Below the pieces are notes generated by a model. It searched no databases and was not told the DNA's origin. It saw only the letters and a list, made by a program, of their open reading frames with translations. Made by a program: the position numbers and the translations under genes. A stretch of 64,000 nt of DNA from Sphingobium psychrophilum (lineage in GTDB: Bacteria > Pseudomonadota > Alphaproteobacteria > Sphingomonadales > Sphingomonadaceae): the NCBI RefSeq assembly GCF_012927105.1, contig NZ_JABBFV010000001.1, positions 618,413 through 682,412 on the forward strand, written 5' to 3'. Positions 45,042 through 58,035 of the stretch are shown in pieces; the first letter of the stretch is position 1; each line of letters starts with the position of its first letter.

Positions 45042-45268
45042 CCGCTGCTCTCGTCCGCCTCGAAGGCCCGCTTACCCTTGCGCTTCCAAAGGGCAAGTGC
45101 GTTGGCGCGTTCCTCACTGCGCAGTCGGTCGGCAACCGTGAGGAACGCGCCATAGAGCGTGGCGCGGTCATCGTCGGTGAGTTCGACCAGCCCCGCCTTG
45201 ATGACGAGGCCACCCAGTTCGATCAGGTGCCGCGTTCTTTCCCGCCGCTTGACCTGCCACTCGCGCAT
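45038..45268 (-). CDS. traD: TraD-like mobilisation protein
   Basis: A 76-residue protein with RTRHLIELGGLVIKAGLVELTDDDRATLYGAFL, the conserved body of the small TraD proteins encoded beside traA in Ti-type transfer regions. It is an accessory factor for the relaxosome. It follows traC by 22 bases and its end overlaps the HEPN fusion gene by four bases, convergent. It is not the large TraD coupling protein of F plasmids. Confidence 0.8.
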   Translation of the reverse strand: MREWQVKRRERTRHLIELGGLVIKAGLVELTDDDRATLYGAFLTVADRLRSEERANALALWKRKGKRAFEADESSG

Positions 45269-45290
45269 GTCCGTTCGCGCCTTTCGAGCT

Positions 45291-45596
45291 TCAAGCCGAT
45301 GCCGCGCCGCCGTCGCGCGGGAGAGTGCCGCTCTGCTGGCCAGAAGGTCCGCCCGCAGGTTTGCCGCCTTTGCCGAGAAAGAAAGCTGCGCCCGTCTTGC
45401 GCCATCCCTCCTTTGTCGGCGCGTCTTTCACGGTAGCGGCATGGAGCAGCGCCCCGGCCAGCACATCGGCGTCGAGCGCATCGGCCCCGGTCGCGGTCAC
45501 CAGTTCGCCAAGCTGGCGCACGCGCCGTTCTTTGAGGGTCTTGGCCTTGTCAGCGAGGGCTTTGAGTTCCGAATCAAAATCGCGGGGCTTGCGCAT
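45291..45596 (-). CDS. traC: TraC-like mobilisation protein
   Basis: A 101-residue protein with RKPRDFDSELKALADKAKTLKERRVRQLGELVTATGADAL and a Gly/Pro-rich tail, as in TraC of Ti-type elements, which assists TraA at oriT. The start at 45596 gives the family N-terminus MRKPRDF. It is divergent from traA across the oriT candidate. Confidence 0.8.
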   Translation of the reverse strand: MRKPRDFDSELKALADKAKTLKERRVRQLGELVTATGADALDADVLAGALLHAATVKDAPTKEGWRKTGAAFFLGKGGKPAGGPSGQQSGTLPRDGGAASA

Positions 45597-45689
45597 CGTA
45601 AAGTCTCCATTGAGTGACGATGACGCTATGATAAGATGATCGCTCCGCAAGCGCAGTAGAGTCGCCGGGACAGTCTGACACCGCCTAGT

Positions 45690-45745
45690 CCCGTCCGAGA
45701 AATTTTCGAGAAGGGCGCGCTTATACGTCGTTCCGACGTGCGCTT
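45690..45745. other. Candidate origin of transfer (oriT)
   Basis: The 173-base gap between divergent traC and traA contains, on the minus strand, ATAAGCGCGCCCTTCTCG, close to the nick region of MobQ/IncQ and Ti-type origins (TAA-xx-GCGCCCT). The dyad ACGTCG-TTC-CGACGT lies next to it at 45725-45739, and TTCTCG is repeated. Position and sequence fit an oriT acted on by TraA. The precise nick site is inferred. Confidence 0.6.
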
Positions 45746-45769
45746 GAGCGGTGTAGATGGACGATCGTC

Positions 45770-48763
45770 ATGGCGATCTTCCATTTCTCCGTTCAGGTCA
45801 TCTCTCGCGCGACGGGGCGTTCCGCCGTCTCTGCCGCCGCCTATCGCGCAGGCGAGCGCCTGCACGACGAGCGCCTTGATCGGCCCCAAGATTTCCGCGC
45901 CCGCTCCGGCGTCGAGCATAGCGAAATCCTGTTGCCAGAAGGCGCGCCCGAGCATTGGCGCGACCGCGAGCGCCTCTGGAACGATGTCGAGGCATTCGAG
46001 AAGCGCAAGGACGCCCAGCTTGCCCGCGAGGCCGAGTTCGCCATTCCGCGCGAAATGACCAAGGTGCAGGGCATCGAGCTTGCCCGCGATTTCGTGTCTG
46101 CGCAGTTCGTGGATCGCGGCATGATCGCCGACCTCAATGTGCATTGGGATATAGGCGCGGACGGCCAACCCAAGCCGCACGCCCATGTCATGCTCACCAT
46201 GCGAGAGGTCGTGCAGCGCGAGGACGGCACCGCTGGCTTCGGAGCGAAGGTGCGCGAGTGGAACGATCATGAGAATGTCGAGCGCTGGCGCGAACGCTGG
46301 GCCGATCATGTAAACACCCGCCTTGCCGAACTCGACATTGACGCCCGCATCGATCACCGCAGCCTTGCCGATCAGGGGATAGACCTTGAGCCGCAGAGCA
46401 AGATCGGCGGCCCTGCACATCGGATGAACGCCCAGGGGCTGGAAGCCGACCGCGCGGAAATGCACCGCGAGATCGCGCGGGAGAATGGCGAACGCATCAT
46501 CGCCGATCCCGGCATCGCGCTCAACGCCATCACCCACCAACAGGCAACATTCACCAACCGCGATATGGCGATGTTCATCCACCGGCATAGCGACGGGCAG
46601 GAGCAGTTCAACGCCGCCATGCGCGCGGTGCGTAATTCGCCGGTACTGATCGCGCTGGGCAAGGACGGGCGCGGCGACGAGCGGTTCACCTCGCGCGATA
46701 TGATCGAGACCGAACAGCGGATGAGCCGTGCGGCGGACAGGCTTGCGATGGACCGGAGCGATGGTCTCTCGGCGGCGGCGACCTACGCCAGCCGCGCCGC
46801 CGAGAGTGGTGGCCTTGCCCTGGGAGCAGAGCAGAAATCTGCGTTGCGCCATATAACGGGCGAGCGCGGATTGTCACTGGTGCTGGGTTATGCCGGGACG
46901 GGCAAAAGCGCCATGCTGGGCGCGGCGCGCGACGTGTGGGAAAGCGCGGGTCTCAACGTGCGCGGCGCGGCGCTTGCGGGCATCGCCGCCGAGGGACTTG
47001 AAAATGGTTCCGGCATCGCCTCAAGGACCATCGCCAGCATTGAGCATGGCTGGGCGCAGGGCCACGATTTGCTCAACTCTCGCGACGTGTTGGTGATTGA
47101 CGAGGCGGGTTTGGTCGGCACGCGCCAGATGGAGCGCGTCCTATCCCATGCCGCCGAAGCTGGCGCGAAGGTGGTTCTTGTCGGTGATCCGCAGCAATTG
47201 CAGTCGATCGAGGCGGGCGCGGCGTTCCGCGCGATCCATGAGCGCCATGGCGGAGTGGAGATCACGCAGGTTCGCCGCCAGCACGAAGGCTGGCAGCAGA
47301 GCGCCACCCGGCATCTGGCCACCGGCAGAACCGGCGAGGCGATCGCCGCCTATGCTGACAAGGCCATGGTGCATCAGGCCGAGACGCGCGAGGATGCGCG
47401 GCATGAGCTGGTCGAGTGCTGGGACCGCCAACGGCAGGCCGATCCAGACGCCAGCCGCATCATCCTAACCCACACCAATGCGGAGGTGCGCGACCTCAAC
47501 GAGGCCGCGCGCGCGGCGATGCGCAACGCGGGCGAATTGGGCGAAGAGCGCCAGGTGAAGACAGAGCGCGGCGACCGCCTGTTCGCGTCCGGCGACCGCA
47601 TCATGTTCCTACGCAACGAACGCAGCCTTGAGGTGAAGAACGGCACGTTGGGCACCATCGAGAAAATAAGCGAGGGCCATATGTCCGTCCGCACCGATGA
47701 CGGGCGTTCCGTATCGTTCGACACAAAGGATTATCGCGACCTCGCCCACGGCTATGCCGCCACCATTCACAAAGCGCAGGGCATGACCGTGGACAGGGCG
47801 CATGTGCTGGCGACGCCGGGGATGGATCGCCACGGGGCTTATGTCGCCATGTCCCGCCATCGTGACGGCATGGCGCTCCATTATGGCCGTGACGATTTTC
47901 GCGATCAGGCCCGGCTTGTCCGCACGCTTTCGCGCGAGCGCGGCAAGGATATGGCGACCGATTACAGGCAAGACGACCCGGCGAGGGAATATGCCGAGCA
48001 GCGCGGCATTAGCTTCGGCGAGCGCGTCGCGGAAATCTTCAGGCCCATTGTCGAGAAGTCGCGGGGGATGTTCGACAGCTTCCGGCCCACTATCCTGCCG
48101 CAGCAGGATCGCGACATCTTTGCGGGCTTCCAGCCTAAGGCCGAGCCGCCCATGCAGGAGCGGGCCGTTCAGCGCCAGCCCGAATATGATACGCAGCGGA
48201 TGCGCGCAGGCGGCGTGCGCGGCGCGGTTGAGCGCTACGCCAGAGCGCTGGACGCAATCCAGCAGACCCGCGCACAGGGTCTGGACGCCATGCCGCACCA
48301 GCGCGAAGCGTTCGACAGGGCGCGCGCTGCTCTGGACGCCATCCGCCCCGAAGGTTCGTCCGACTTGAACAGCGCGTTCCGCAGTAGTCCGGAGCTTGTC
48401 CGCGAGGCCGCCGACGGGCGTGGTCAGGCCGCCGTGCGGGCGATGCAATTGGAGACCGAAATCCGCATGGACCCCTACAGCCGAGCCGACCGGTTCGTGG
48501 AAGGGTGGCAGCAATTGCAGCGTCATCATGCGGAATTGGTGCGTGATGGCAATTTCCGGGGCGCGAAGAGCGCCGCGCAGCAGATGGCGGGCATGGCGAA
48601 AAGCCTCGAACGTGACGCCCAGCTTGAATCGGTGCTGGGCCTGCGCAGTCGCGAACTTGGGCTTGAGATCGGCCAGCAGGTTGGCCGCAGCCTGTCTCAT
48701 GACCTCGCATCCTCCATCCCCTTCGATCACGGACGCGACATCAGTCGCGGCATGAGCCGCTAA
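45770..48763 (+). CDS. traA: Ti-type relaxase-helicase TraA (MobQ)
   Basis: A 997-residue protein with a MobA/MobL relaxase domain at the N-terminus: the nicking tyrosine in AAAYRAGE (about Y25) and the metal-binding PHAHVMLTMRE (about 134-144). A RecD/TraI-like helicase follows: Walker A GYAGTGKSA (about 372), Walker B VIDEAG (about 442), GDPQQLQ, and ATIHKAQGMT (about 663). The last 250 residues are helical and arginine-rich. It nicks oriT and leads the DNA to the recipient. It is somewhat shorter than plasmid TraA (about 1100). Confidence 0.93.
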   Translation: MAIFHFSVQVISRATGRSAVSAAAYRAGERLHDERLDRPQDFRARSGVEHSEILLPEGAPEHWRDRERLWNDVEAFEKRKDAQLAREAEFAIPREMTKVQGIELARDFVSAQFVDRGMIADLNVHWDIGADGQPKPHAHVMLTMREVVQREDGTAGFGAKVREWNDHENVERWRERWADHVNTRLAELDIDARIDHRSLADQGIDLEPQSKIGGPAHRMNAQGLEADRAEMHREIARENGERIIADPGIALNAITHQQATFTNRDMAMFIHRHSDGQEQFNAAMRAVRNSPVLIALGKDGRGDERFTSRDMIETEQRMSRAADRLAMDRSDGLSAAATYASRAAESGGLALGAEQKSALRHITGERGLSLVLGYAGTGKSAMLGAARDVWESAGLNVRGAALAGIAAEGLENGSGIASRTIASIEHGWAQGHDLLNSRDVLVIDEAGLVGTRQMERVLSHAAEAGAKVVLVGDPQQLQSIEAGAAFRAIHERHGGVEITQVRRQHEGWQQSATRHLATGRTGEAIAAYADKAMVHQAETREDARHELVECWDRQRQADPDASRIILTHTNAEVRDLNEAARAAMRNAGELGEERQVKTERGDRLFASGDRIMFLRNERSLEVKNGTLGTIEKISEGHMSVRTDDGRSVSFDTKDYRDLAHGYAATIHKAQGMTVDRAHVLATPGMDRHGAYVAMSRHRDGMALHYGRDDFRDQARLVRTLSRERGKDMATDYRQDDPAREYAEQRGISFGERVAEIFRPIVEKSRGMFDSFRPTILPQQDRDIFAGFQPKAEPPMQERAVQRQPEYDTQRMRAGGVRGAVERYARALDAIQQTRAQGLDAMPHQREAFDRARAALDAIRPEGSSDLNSAFRSSPELVREAADGRGQAAVRAMQLETEIRMDPYSRADRFVEGWQQLQRHHAELVRDGNFRGAKSAAQQMAGMAKSLERDAQLESVLGLRSRELGLEIGQQVGRSLSHDLASSIPFDHGRDISRGMSR

Positions 48764-48781
48764 CACCAAGGAGACCAAACC

Positions 48782-49534
48782 ATGGACGACGAGCAGAGGC
48801 TTTTGAACGAACCGGAGCCGGAACCACGGCCCGATGCCGCCGCCGAGGCGTTCGCGCATCTCTCGGAGCGTGTCGCCGCTATGGAGGAGCGGTTGGACGG
48901 GCGCATGGCGGTAATGGCCCGCGCGCTTGAGCATATCGCCATAGAGAAGCAGAGCCTCGAATTTCCAGACTACGGGCCGACGCTTGCAAAAATGAACGGC
49001 TATCTTGCGACGTTGGCGGGGCAGACCAAGAACATCATGGACGCACCTGCCATGCAGTTGACGCCGGAGAGCATGGCGGAGCGGATCGGATTGGCGGCGC
49101 AGGCCGAGCGCGAGACCGACCGGGCTACCATCAAGAAGTCGCAGGAGTTGCATCATCAAGCCCATGCGGATCAGATGCGCGCGGTCGGGACCATTCGGAC
49201 CAAACAGGATCAGCGCTGGCACATGCTGTATTGCGGCGGCGGCGCGGCACTGGCCGTGTCGCTTCTGTGGCTGGTCTATCCCGGCTGGGCGGCCAGCATA
49301 GGCCCGCAAAGCTGGCTCTGGCCGGAACGCGTTGCCCGTCGCACGCTAGGCGAGCCTACCCTGTGGGATGCCGGTATCCACCTGATGCGAACCGGGAACC
49401 CGGAAGGCTGGCAGGTGATCGTGGACGCCGCCGACTTGGCCCGCGAGAACCGCGATACTATTGCCGCGTGCGAGAAGGCATCTGCCAAAAGTAAAGGGCC
49501 AGTTCGATGCACCATCAGGATTAGGAGTCGTTGA
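48782..49534 (+). CDS. DUF6118-family membrane protein
   Basis: A 250-residue protein with an acidic N-terminus, a coiled region (AFAHLSERVAAMEERLDGRMAVM), one transmembrane helix (LYCGGGAALAVSLLWLVYPGW) and a C-terminal domain. The arrangement and neighbourhood match DUF6118 proteins commonly encoded right after traA in sphingomonad and rhizobial elements. The function is unknown; a link between relaxosome and membrane is possible. AAGGAG precedes the ATG, 18 bases after traA. Confidence 0.72.
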   Translation: MDDEQRLLNEPEPEPRPDAAAEAFAHLSERVAAMEERLDGRMAVMARALEHIAIEKQSLEFPDYGPTLAKMNGYLATLAGQTKNIMDAPAMQLTPESMAERIGLAAQAERETDRATIKKSQELHHQAHADQMRAVGTIRTKQDQRWHMLYCGGGAALAVSLLWLVYPGWAASIGPQSWLWPERVARRTLGEPTLWDAGIHLMRTGNPEGWQVIVDAADLARENRDTIAACEKASAKSKGPVRCTIRIRSR

Positions 49535-49635
49535 TACTCTTGGGAGCGCATCCCGCAATCGCGCGGTGACGAAAAACCCTACGATTTGTCGGACAGGCGC
49601 TTATTCACGACCTGAAGAGTGGTAATGCTTCTTCC

Positions 49636-52773
<3,138 letters not shown>

Positions 52774-52921
52774 CTCGACGCTTCGCCGCTGTAGGAGTAT
52801 TGTCGGGGCATGGGCCGGTCACTGCGTAGCGGGGGCTGGCCCGCCTGTTCTGATGCTAATGCGCCGCCCACTGCTAACAGGTGGGAAACAGGCTCAGGCG
52901 CGCGAATAGCGACAACAGCCA

Positions 52922-54514
52922 TTAAGCGGCCCGATCCTGCGGAACCACGCGCACCGTGCCGGACATTAGGCGAGGAAGCAGATAGTCACGGGTTTCGGCG
53001 AGGGTGCGGTTTTCCAATTCGCAATGGATCATCCGATCCCAAAGCGGCTGCATGACCTCTGACATCGCCGTAATCGACGGTCCAGGCGGGCAGACAGTTA
53101 CAGCGTTTGTCAGGTGCATCCGTTGGATATGCCCCATCGTGGTCGCTTTGGAGGCGGCGATGAGCTGAAATTCCGGCATATGATGATGGACCCACAGGGC
53201 ATAGAACCATTGCGGATAAGTAGCCGACGTCACCTTGAAGAGGTGTTGGTTCAGCGCCCCATCGCCTTCGGTCCAGACCTTCGCCATTAAGCTGCCGGAC
53301 CACGAGAAGATGAAATCGCCATCTCTGACAATATATTTGGGCGGCAAAGTCCGTGATGCCCTGTTGCTGCGCTCGGTCAGTCCATTCCGCAATTCGGCGA
53401 TCTTGATGACTGGCAGATCAGGCTCGCCCGGTATTGGCGGATGCTTTTGCAAGGCCAAGCCGTTTAGGAACTCGGCTATCGAATCCAGCGGTCGCGCGCT
53501 CCATCCCATAGGCAAGCCATCATCGCCGAAGGCATCGGGGAAGAGGGCGGCGAGGTGTGTGGTGTAGGTGGGGTCGGGGGTCAGGCCGCCCAGGATCGCG
53601 ACAGGATCAACCTCTCCCGCCTGTTTCCGCCGGACAGGGCCGAAATCGACAAACCAATCCCGAAACACCGCCTGCGCCTGCCGCTCCAGCGTCGCATTCA
53701 TCCGCCGGTTAAGTTCGATCTTGTCGTCGATGGTCGCAAGGACGGAAAGAATGCGCTCCTGTTCGTCAAGCGGCGGCAGCGAGATTGGCATTTGCCGGGC
53801 AGAGCCGACATTGAAATGCTGCTGAACAGCGCCAACCAAATTGCTCCCGATATGATGGGCCGCAAGCGAGTTTACCCAATAGGCGAGGTATCGAGGGTGG
53901 AGGTCATTTCCGCACCGAACAATAACAAGATCGGAGCAATTGGCATCGGTCAGCCACTCAGGAATGACGCTGCACACGCCCGGCTTGCCCGTCCTGATAA
54001 TGACGACATCGCCGGGCTTCAAAGCCGATTTTCGGAGCCGCTTGTGAAACTCAGGGGAGATGAATTTGAGGTCTTGCAACGAAATCCGATACGGCTCGAT
54101 ATTGAGTGATCGCAGGAAGGGGATTCCTGTCGCGACATACTCATTGGCCATAGAGCCAACATGGCCCACGGTAAGTTCTGACGCGACATCGCCAAGGGTC
54201 ACAAGCGGCCAACCCAGCGCCTTTCCGTCCCGATCAATCACCGCCTGAAAACTTGGCGCGACCGAATGCCAATCGACCACATCGACGCGAAAAGGCAAAT
54301 CGCTCTCGGAGAACGCTTCGGCTACGTCACTTAGCACCGCGCGGGGCAGCGGCCCTTTGCCCTTTACCGCAAGATCAAGATCGGAATGGGGCTTTGCTGT
54401 CCATTTCGCGCGGCTACCGAACACGCGCACGGACACGCCGCCGGGCAGATGCCGGGCGATGATGTCATGCACGATCTTCGCATGGTCGGGGCGCAGATCA
54501 ATCGGTGGCGTCAT
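52922..54514 (-). CDS. hsdS: HsdS specificity subunit fused to an N-terminal MNT nucleotidyltransferase
   Basis: A 530-residue protein, about 100 longer than usual HsdS. Residues 1-85 are a minimal nucleotidyltransferase with an intact GSx10DxD site (G33 S34, D45, D47) and a third aspartate near D78, like MntA/HI0073 antitoxins. Two target-recognition domains follow, each with a conserved spacer helix (DEQERILSVLATIDDKIELNRRMNATLERQAQAVFRDWFVDFGP; a second copy near the C-terminus). It overlaps by four bases the HepT-like gene upstream, so the antitoxin-like domain is made right after its presumed toxin. This fusion could tie restriction specificity to toxin control. Confidence 0.9.
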   Translation of the reverse strand: MTPPIDLRPDHAKIVHDIIARHLPGGVSVRVFGSRAKWTAKPHSDLDLAVKGKGPLPRAVLSDVAEAFSESDLPFRVDVVDWHSVAPSFQAVIDRDGKALGWPLVTLGDVASELTVGHVGSMANEYVATGIPFLRSLNIEPYRISLQDLKFISPEFHKRLRKSALKPGDVVIIRTGKPGVCSVIPEWLTDANCSDLVIVRCGNDLHPRYLAYWVNSLAAHHIGSNLVGAVQQHFNVGSARQMPISLPPLDEQERILSVLATIDDKIELNRRMNATLERQAQAVFRDWFVDFGPVRRKQAGEVDPVAILGGLTPDPTYTTHLAALFPDAFGDDGLPMGWSARPLDSIAEFLNGLALQKHPPIPGEPDLPVIKIAELRNGLTERSNRASRTLPPKYIVRDGDFIFSWSGSLMAKVWTEGDGALNQHLFKVTSATYPQWFYALWVHHHMPEFQLIAASKATTMGHIQRMHLTNAVTVCPPGPSITAMSEVMQPLWDRMIHCELENRTLAETRDYLLPRLMSGTVRVVPQDRAA

Positions 54515-54921
54515 GCCAGCCCTTCGCGCAGACGATCCCGCAGGAAGCGCGCTTCCAACAGAAAATCGGGCACGATGGCGAACACCTCCCGCGCCTTTTC
54601 CTCGTCATACGTGTGGCTGGTCACACCCCGCGCCCGGCGATACTCTTTCCACAGCGACCAGTCGCTCCGCAGCAGGCCGCGTTCGTTGCCGGATCGGATC
54701 AAATCCTGAAACGTCATCCCGTCAAATTCGTCGGGATTGGCGGACGTGGCCTCCATAAATCGCTTCAACATCTTGTGGGCCAGTTCATAGGTGAACTCGA
54801 ACCGCTGAATGCAGGCATCGCGGATCATGTCATCGTCAGACGTTTGCCCGTGCCGTTCCAGCGCGGCTTCGAGCGAGGCAATGGCCTTTTCGAGAGGCTC
54901 AATATTCAGGTCAATTGCCAT
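54511..54921 (-). CDS. HepT-like HEPN protein (HI0074 family)
   Basis: A 136-residue helical protein of the nucleotidyltransferase substrate-binding family ([23 protein letters not shown]). It retains the HEPN ribonuclease motif Rx4HxY as RGVTSHTY (R98, H103, Y105). In characterised HepT-MntA pairs, MNT adenylylates this tyrosine to silence the toxin. It overlaps hsdM by 11 bases and the MNT-hsdS gene by four, so it is embedded in the restriction operon. Confidence 0.88.
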   Translation of the reverse strand: MAIDLNIEPLEKAIASLEAALERHGQTSDDDMIRDACIQRFEFTYELAHKMLKRFMEATSANPDEFDGMTFQDLIRSGNERGLLRSDWSLWKEYRRARGVTSHTYDEEKAREVFAIVPDFLLEARFLRDRLREGLA

Positions 54922-56509
54922 CTAACACCACCATTGCCAGCTTCTCGCGGATCAGCGCGGTCAGTCGGTCGCTTTCGTTGAATTGCTCTTCGAGCGTGGC
55001 TTGCAGGGTAGCGAAACGCTCCGCGAAAGGCACGCCGTCGTCCACGGTATTTTCCGCGCCGACATAGCGGCCCGGCGTCAGGACATGGCCATGCTTGCGG
55101 ACATCCTCCAGCGTGGCCGATTTGCAGAAGCCGGGAATGTCCACATATTCGCCAAGCCCAGCCTCCGGCTTTGCGCGCCAGCGGTGATAGGCTCCGGTGA
55201 TCGTCGCGATGTCGGCTTCCGAAAACTCGCGGCGGGTGCGGTCCACCATATGGCCAAGGTTACGGGCATCGATGAACAGGAACTCGCCCTTGCGGTGGCG
55301 GTGGCCGTTCGCGCTCTTGTCGCGGGCGAGGAACCACAGGCAGGCGGGAATCTGCGTCGAATAGAAAAGCTGGCCTGGCAGCGCGACCATGCAATCCACC
55401 ACGTCGCCCTCAATCATGGCCTTGCGGATTTCACCTTCGCCCGATTGCTGGGAGGACATCGAGCCATTGGCCAGCACCACGCCCGCCGTGCCGCGCGGGG
55501 CGAGGTGGTGAATGATATGCTGGAGCCATGCGAAATTGGCGTTGCCTGCGGGCGGCTGGCCGAATTTCCAACGCACGTCGCCTTCCAACTGCGGTTGCCA
55601 CCAGTCCGAAATGTTGAACGGCGGGTTCGCCATTGCGTAGTCGAATTTGAGGGTGGGGAAGGCGTCGCTCAGGAACGAACCTTCATTGTTCCACTTGATG
55701 TCCGCGTCGATCCCGCGCACGGCGAGGTTCATCTTGCAGAGCTTCCATGTCGTATGGTTACGCTCCTGCCCATAGATGGCGATGTCGCTGCGACGGCCCT
55801 GATGGTTCTCTATGAAGCGTTCGGACTGCACGAACATCCCACCGGACCCGCAGCACGGATCGTAAACCCGGCCATTGTGCGGTTCCAGCATCTCCACGAT
55901 GGTCTGGACGACGGATCGCGGGGTGAAGAACTCGCCGCCGCGCCGCCCTTCCGCGCCCGCAAACTGGCTGATGAAATACTCATAGGCCCGGCCCAGCAAA
56001 TCCTTGGATTTGGCATCCTCCCCGTGCATCCCAACACCTGAGAACAGGTCGATAAGCTCGCCCAACATCGTCTTGTCGAGTTGCGGGCGGCCATATTCCT
56101 TGGGCAAAACGTCCTTCAGAACGGCAGCGTTGGCGCGTTCGATGGAATCCATCGCATTGTCAATCAAGTTGCCAATATCGCCTTCGCGCTCCTTGCCGGT
56201 GGTGACATCGGTAAAGGCGATCTTCGGGCGCTTGGCATTGGCTTGCAGATGCTCCCACCGCGCCTCCGACGGCACCCAGAACACATTAGCGGCGAGATAT
56301 TCTTCGGGGTCTTCGGGGTCGGCATATTCTTCTTGGGACAGCTTCGCGTGGTGCAGTTCGAACGCCTCGGAGATATACTTGAGAAAAATCAGCCCTAGCG
56401 CGACATGCTTATATTCGGAGGGTTCCAGATTTCCACGCAGCTTGTCCGCCGCCTTGAACAGGTCCGCTTCAAAGCCGAGGTCGCTGCCGCTATTTGCCTG
56501 AGATGCCAT
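54911..56509 (-). CDS. hsdM: Type I restriction enzyme, M subunit (N6-adenine methyltransferase)
   Basis: A 532-residue methyltransferase with the N-terminal helical domain ([34 protein letters not shown]), SAM motif [12 protein letters not shown] (about 215) and the catalytic NPPF (about 295) of adenine methyltransferases. It methylates host sites chosen by HsdS. First gene of hsdM - hepT-like - MNT-hsdS - hsdR; its promoter should lie in 56510-56600. Confidence 0.95.
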   Translation of the reverse strand: MASQANSGSDLGFEADLFKAADKLRGNLEPSEYKHVALGLIFLKYISEAFELHHAKLSQEEYADPEDPEEYLAANVFWVPSEARWEHLQANAKRPKIAFTDVTTGKEREGDIGNLIDNAMDSIERANAAVLKDVLPKEYGRPQLDKTMLGELIDLFSGVGMHGEDAKSKDLLGRAYEYFISQFAGAEGRRGGEFFTPRSVVQTIVEMLEPHNGRVYDPCCGSGGMFVQSERFIENHQGRRSDIAIYGQERNHTTWKLCKMNLAVRGIDADIKWNNEGSFLSDAFPTLKFDYAMANPPFNISDWWQPQLEGDVRWKFGQPPAGNANFAWLQHIIHHLAPRGTAGVVLANGSMSSQQSGEGEIRKAMIEGDVVDCMVALPGQLFYSTQIPACLWFLARDKSANGHRHRKGEFLFIDARNLGHMVDRTRREFSEADIATITGAYHRWRAKPEAGLGEYVDIPGFCKSATLEDVRKHGHVLTPGRYVGAENTVDDGVPFAERFATLQATLEEQFNESDRLTALIREKLAMVVLDGN

Positions 56510-56860
56510 TGATTCTTGTTCCCCTTAAAGGGAACTCTAGCGGGAAATGCGATTGAACGGCAACGCAGATTGCGCCTCTAACGAGCTTCGGGAGACCGGT
56601 TCATTCAAGCTGGACAACTTGATGGCAGACCTCTCTTCGCAAAGCGCCCTGTACGCCATAGGCCAGTTAACACGGCAAACAGGTTAGTCCCATTCGCGGC
56701 AGTTCACACTTGAGCGCTGCCTACTGAAACCGCCTGGTTATGTCCCGTTCAGTTCCGAATCATGCCAGTCCGGCTTAACCAAACCGTGGGAACAAATGTG
56801 GCTTTTTGCATAGGGGGTCCGGGGTTTATCGCGTGAAAACAACACGATAAACCCCTTGAC
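56510..56860. other. Right-end non-coding segment of the island
   Basis: No gene is visible in these 351 bases. GTGGGAAC at 56786-56793 repeats the octamers near the left end. A stem GGGGTTTATCG...CGATAAACCCC at 56821-56856 lies just past the tRNA 3' end and can terminate its transcript, read on the minus strand. Confidence 0.6.
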
Positions 56861-56875
56861 TGGTAGCGGAGGAGG
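56861..56875. repeat. Right attachment site inside tRNA-Met
   Basis: The 15 bases TGGTAGCGGAGGAGG equal 36184-36198 and encode the last 15 nucleotides of the tRNA. Integration therefore keeps the tRNA gene whole. Confidence 0.85.
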
Positions 56876-56937
56876 GACTTGAACCCCCGACACGCGGATT
56901 ATGATTCCGCTGCTCTAACCAGCTGAGCTACTCCGCC
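56861..56937 (-). tRNA. tRNA-Met (CAT), elongator type
   Basis: A 77-base cloverleaf with encoded CCA. The acceptor stem GGCGGAG pairs with CTCCGCT. The D arm is GCTCAGCTGGTTAGAGC, the anticodon stem GCGGA/TCCGC with loop ATCATAA (anticodon CAT), and the T arm contains GTTCAAGTC. Pairing and sequence fit alphaproteobacterial elongator Met; a lysidine-modified Ile(CAU) is less likely. Confidence 0.93.
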
Positions 56938-57032
56938 CCAATGGGCTCCGTCAGGGCCGTGCCCTGCGGTGAGGCGGCGCTATACGCAGCGCGGACGGGT
57001 CGGTCAACGGGGTTTGCGCAAATCTTGTGCGA

Positions 57033-57899
57033 TCATTTCCGCCGGACTTCCCAACCGGCGGGCAAGGCCACAGGATAGCGGGCCAAAGCGCCCGAATCCA
57101 TGGCCTCCACCGCTTCGCTGACCAGCGGGGCGATGCGTATCATGTCGGGATTATGGCCGGCGCCCGGCGCGATCAGCCAGTCGGTGGGGGATCGGGCGGC
57201 GGCGAACAGTGCGGCGGCCTGGCCCATGTCCACCCGGTCGTCGGCGGTGCCGTGCATCATCACCAGCGGCGCTGCGATCTTGGTCGCCGCGTCCAGATTG
57301 TTCCACTTGTCGGGCAGCAGCGCGCCCACGCCCGCCGGTGCGGACTCGGTCAGCTTGTCGAAGGTCGACAGGGTGACGACGCCGCTCACCGTGACGGTCG
57401 CCGCCACATGCAGCGCCACCGCGCCGCCCAGCGAATGGCCGACCAGAAAGACGTGCGCGTCCGGCCCCACCAACTGCCGCGCCAGCGCCACATAGGCGCG
57501 GCCGTCCGCCATCAGGCCCGCCTGGGTCGGGCTGCCCGGATTGCCGCCAAAGCCGCGATAGGACACGACGATGACATGGTCGCCCTGGCCGGTCAGATGC
57601 TCGGCATAGCGCGCCGCCACGCCCTGATGCGATCCGCGGCCGTGGAAGAAGAGCAGGACGTCGCGGTCAGCGGGGTCGCCCGGCCAATAATAGCCGGTCA
57701 GCGCCACGCCATCCTCGGTCCGCACCGGGATCGCGCGGGGCAATGCCTTCACCCATTGGGCGATGTCGATCCGCGTGTCATCGGCCTTGTATATCTGTTC
57801 GCGCACGGTTGATGCGCACCCGCCCAGCATCATAGCCGCGGCGGCCAGCATCGCCGTCATCCACGGCCCTACATCCCGCCCTCTATGCCCCATCGTCAT
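57033..57899 (-). CDS. Alpha/beta hydrolase lipoprotein
   Basis: A 288-residue protein with a lipoprotein signal (lipobox LGGC, then ASTVREQ). The hydrolase fold has the oxyanion FFHGRGSHQG, nucleophile GHSLGG, acid in HGTADDRV and histidine in GAGHNPD. It is predicted to be a membrane-tethered esterase or lipase-like enzyme. The start ATG at 57899 is one of two close ATGs (57893). It is divergent from the ATP-grasp operon. Confidence 0.83.
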   Translation of the reverse strand: MTMGHRGRDVGPWMTAMLAAAAMMLGGCASTVREQIYKADDTRIDIAQWVKALPRAIPVRTEDGVALTGYYWPGDPADRDVLLFFHGRGSHQGVAARYAEHLTGQGDHVIVVSYRGFGGNPGSPTQAGLMADGRAYVALARQLVGPDAHVFLVGHSLGGAVALHVAATVTVSGVVTLSTFDKLTESAPAGVGALLPDKWNNLDAATKIAAPLVMMHGTADDRVDMGQAAALFAAARSPTDWLIAPGAGHNPDMIRIAPLVSEAVEAMDSGALARYPVALPAGWEVRRK

Positions 57900-58035
57900 G
57901 CCCCCGCCGCCTTGCCGGTCCCTAATAACGAAAGCGTGGGCGACATGCGTCATTTTTCTGTTGCAATCCCGTTTGCGCCGCGCCCTAATGTTGCGACGCA
58001 CAACCGGCCATAGTGGCTGAGGGAGGAACGTCCAA

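Noticed and set aside
47609..49309. 566-codon open frame on the minus strand opposite traA and the DUF6118 gene
   Set aside because: The plus-strand proteins have clear motifs throughout; the minus frame is a shadow.
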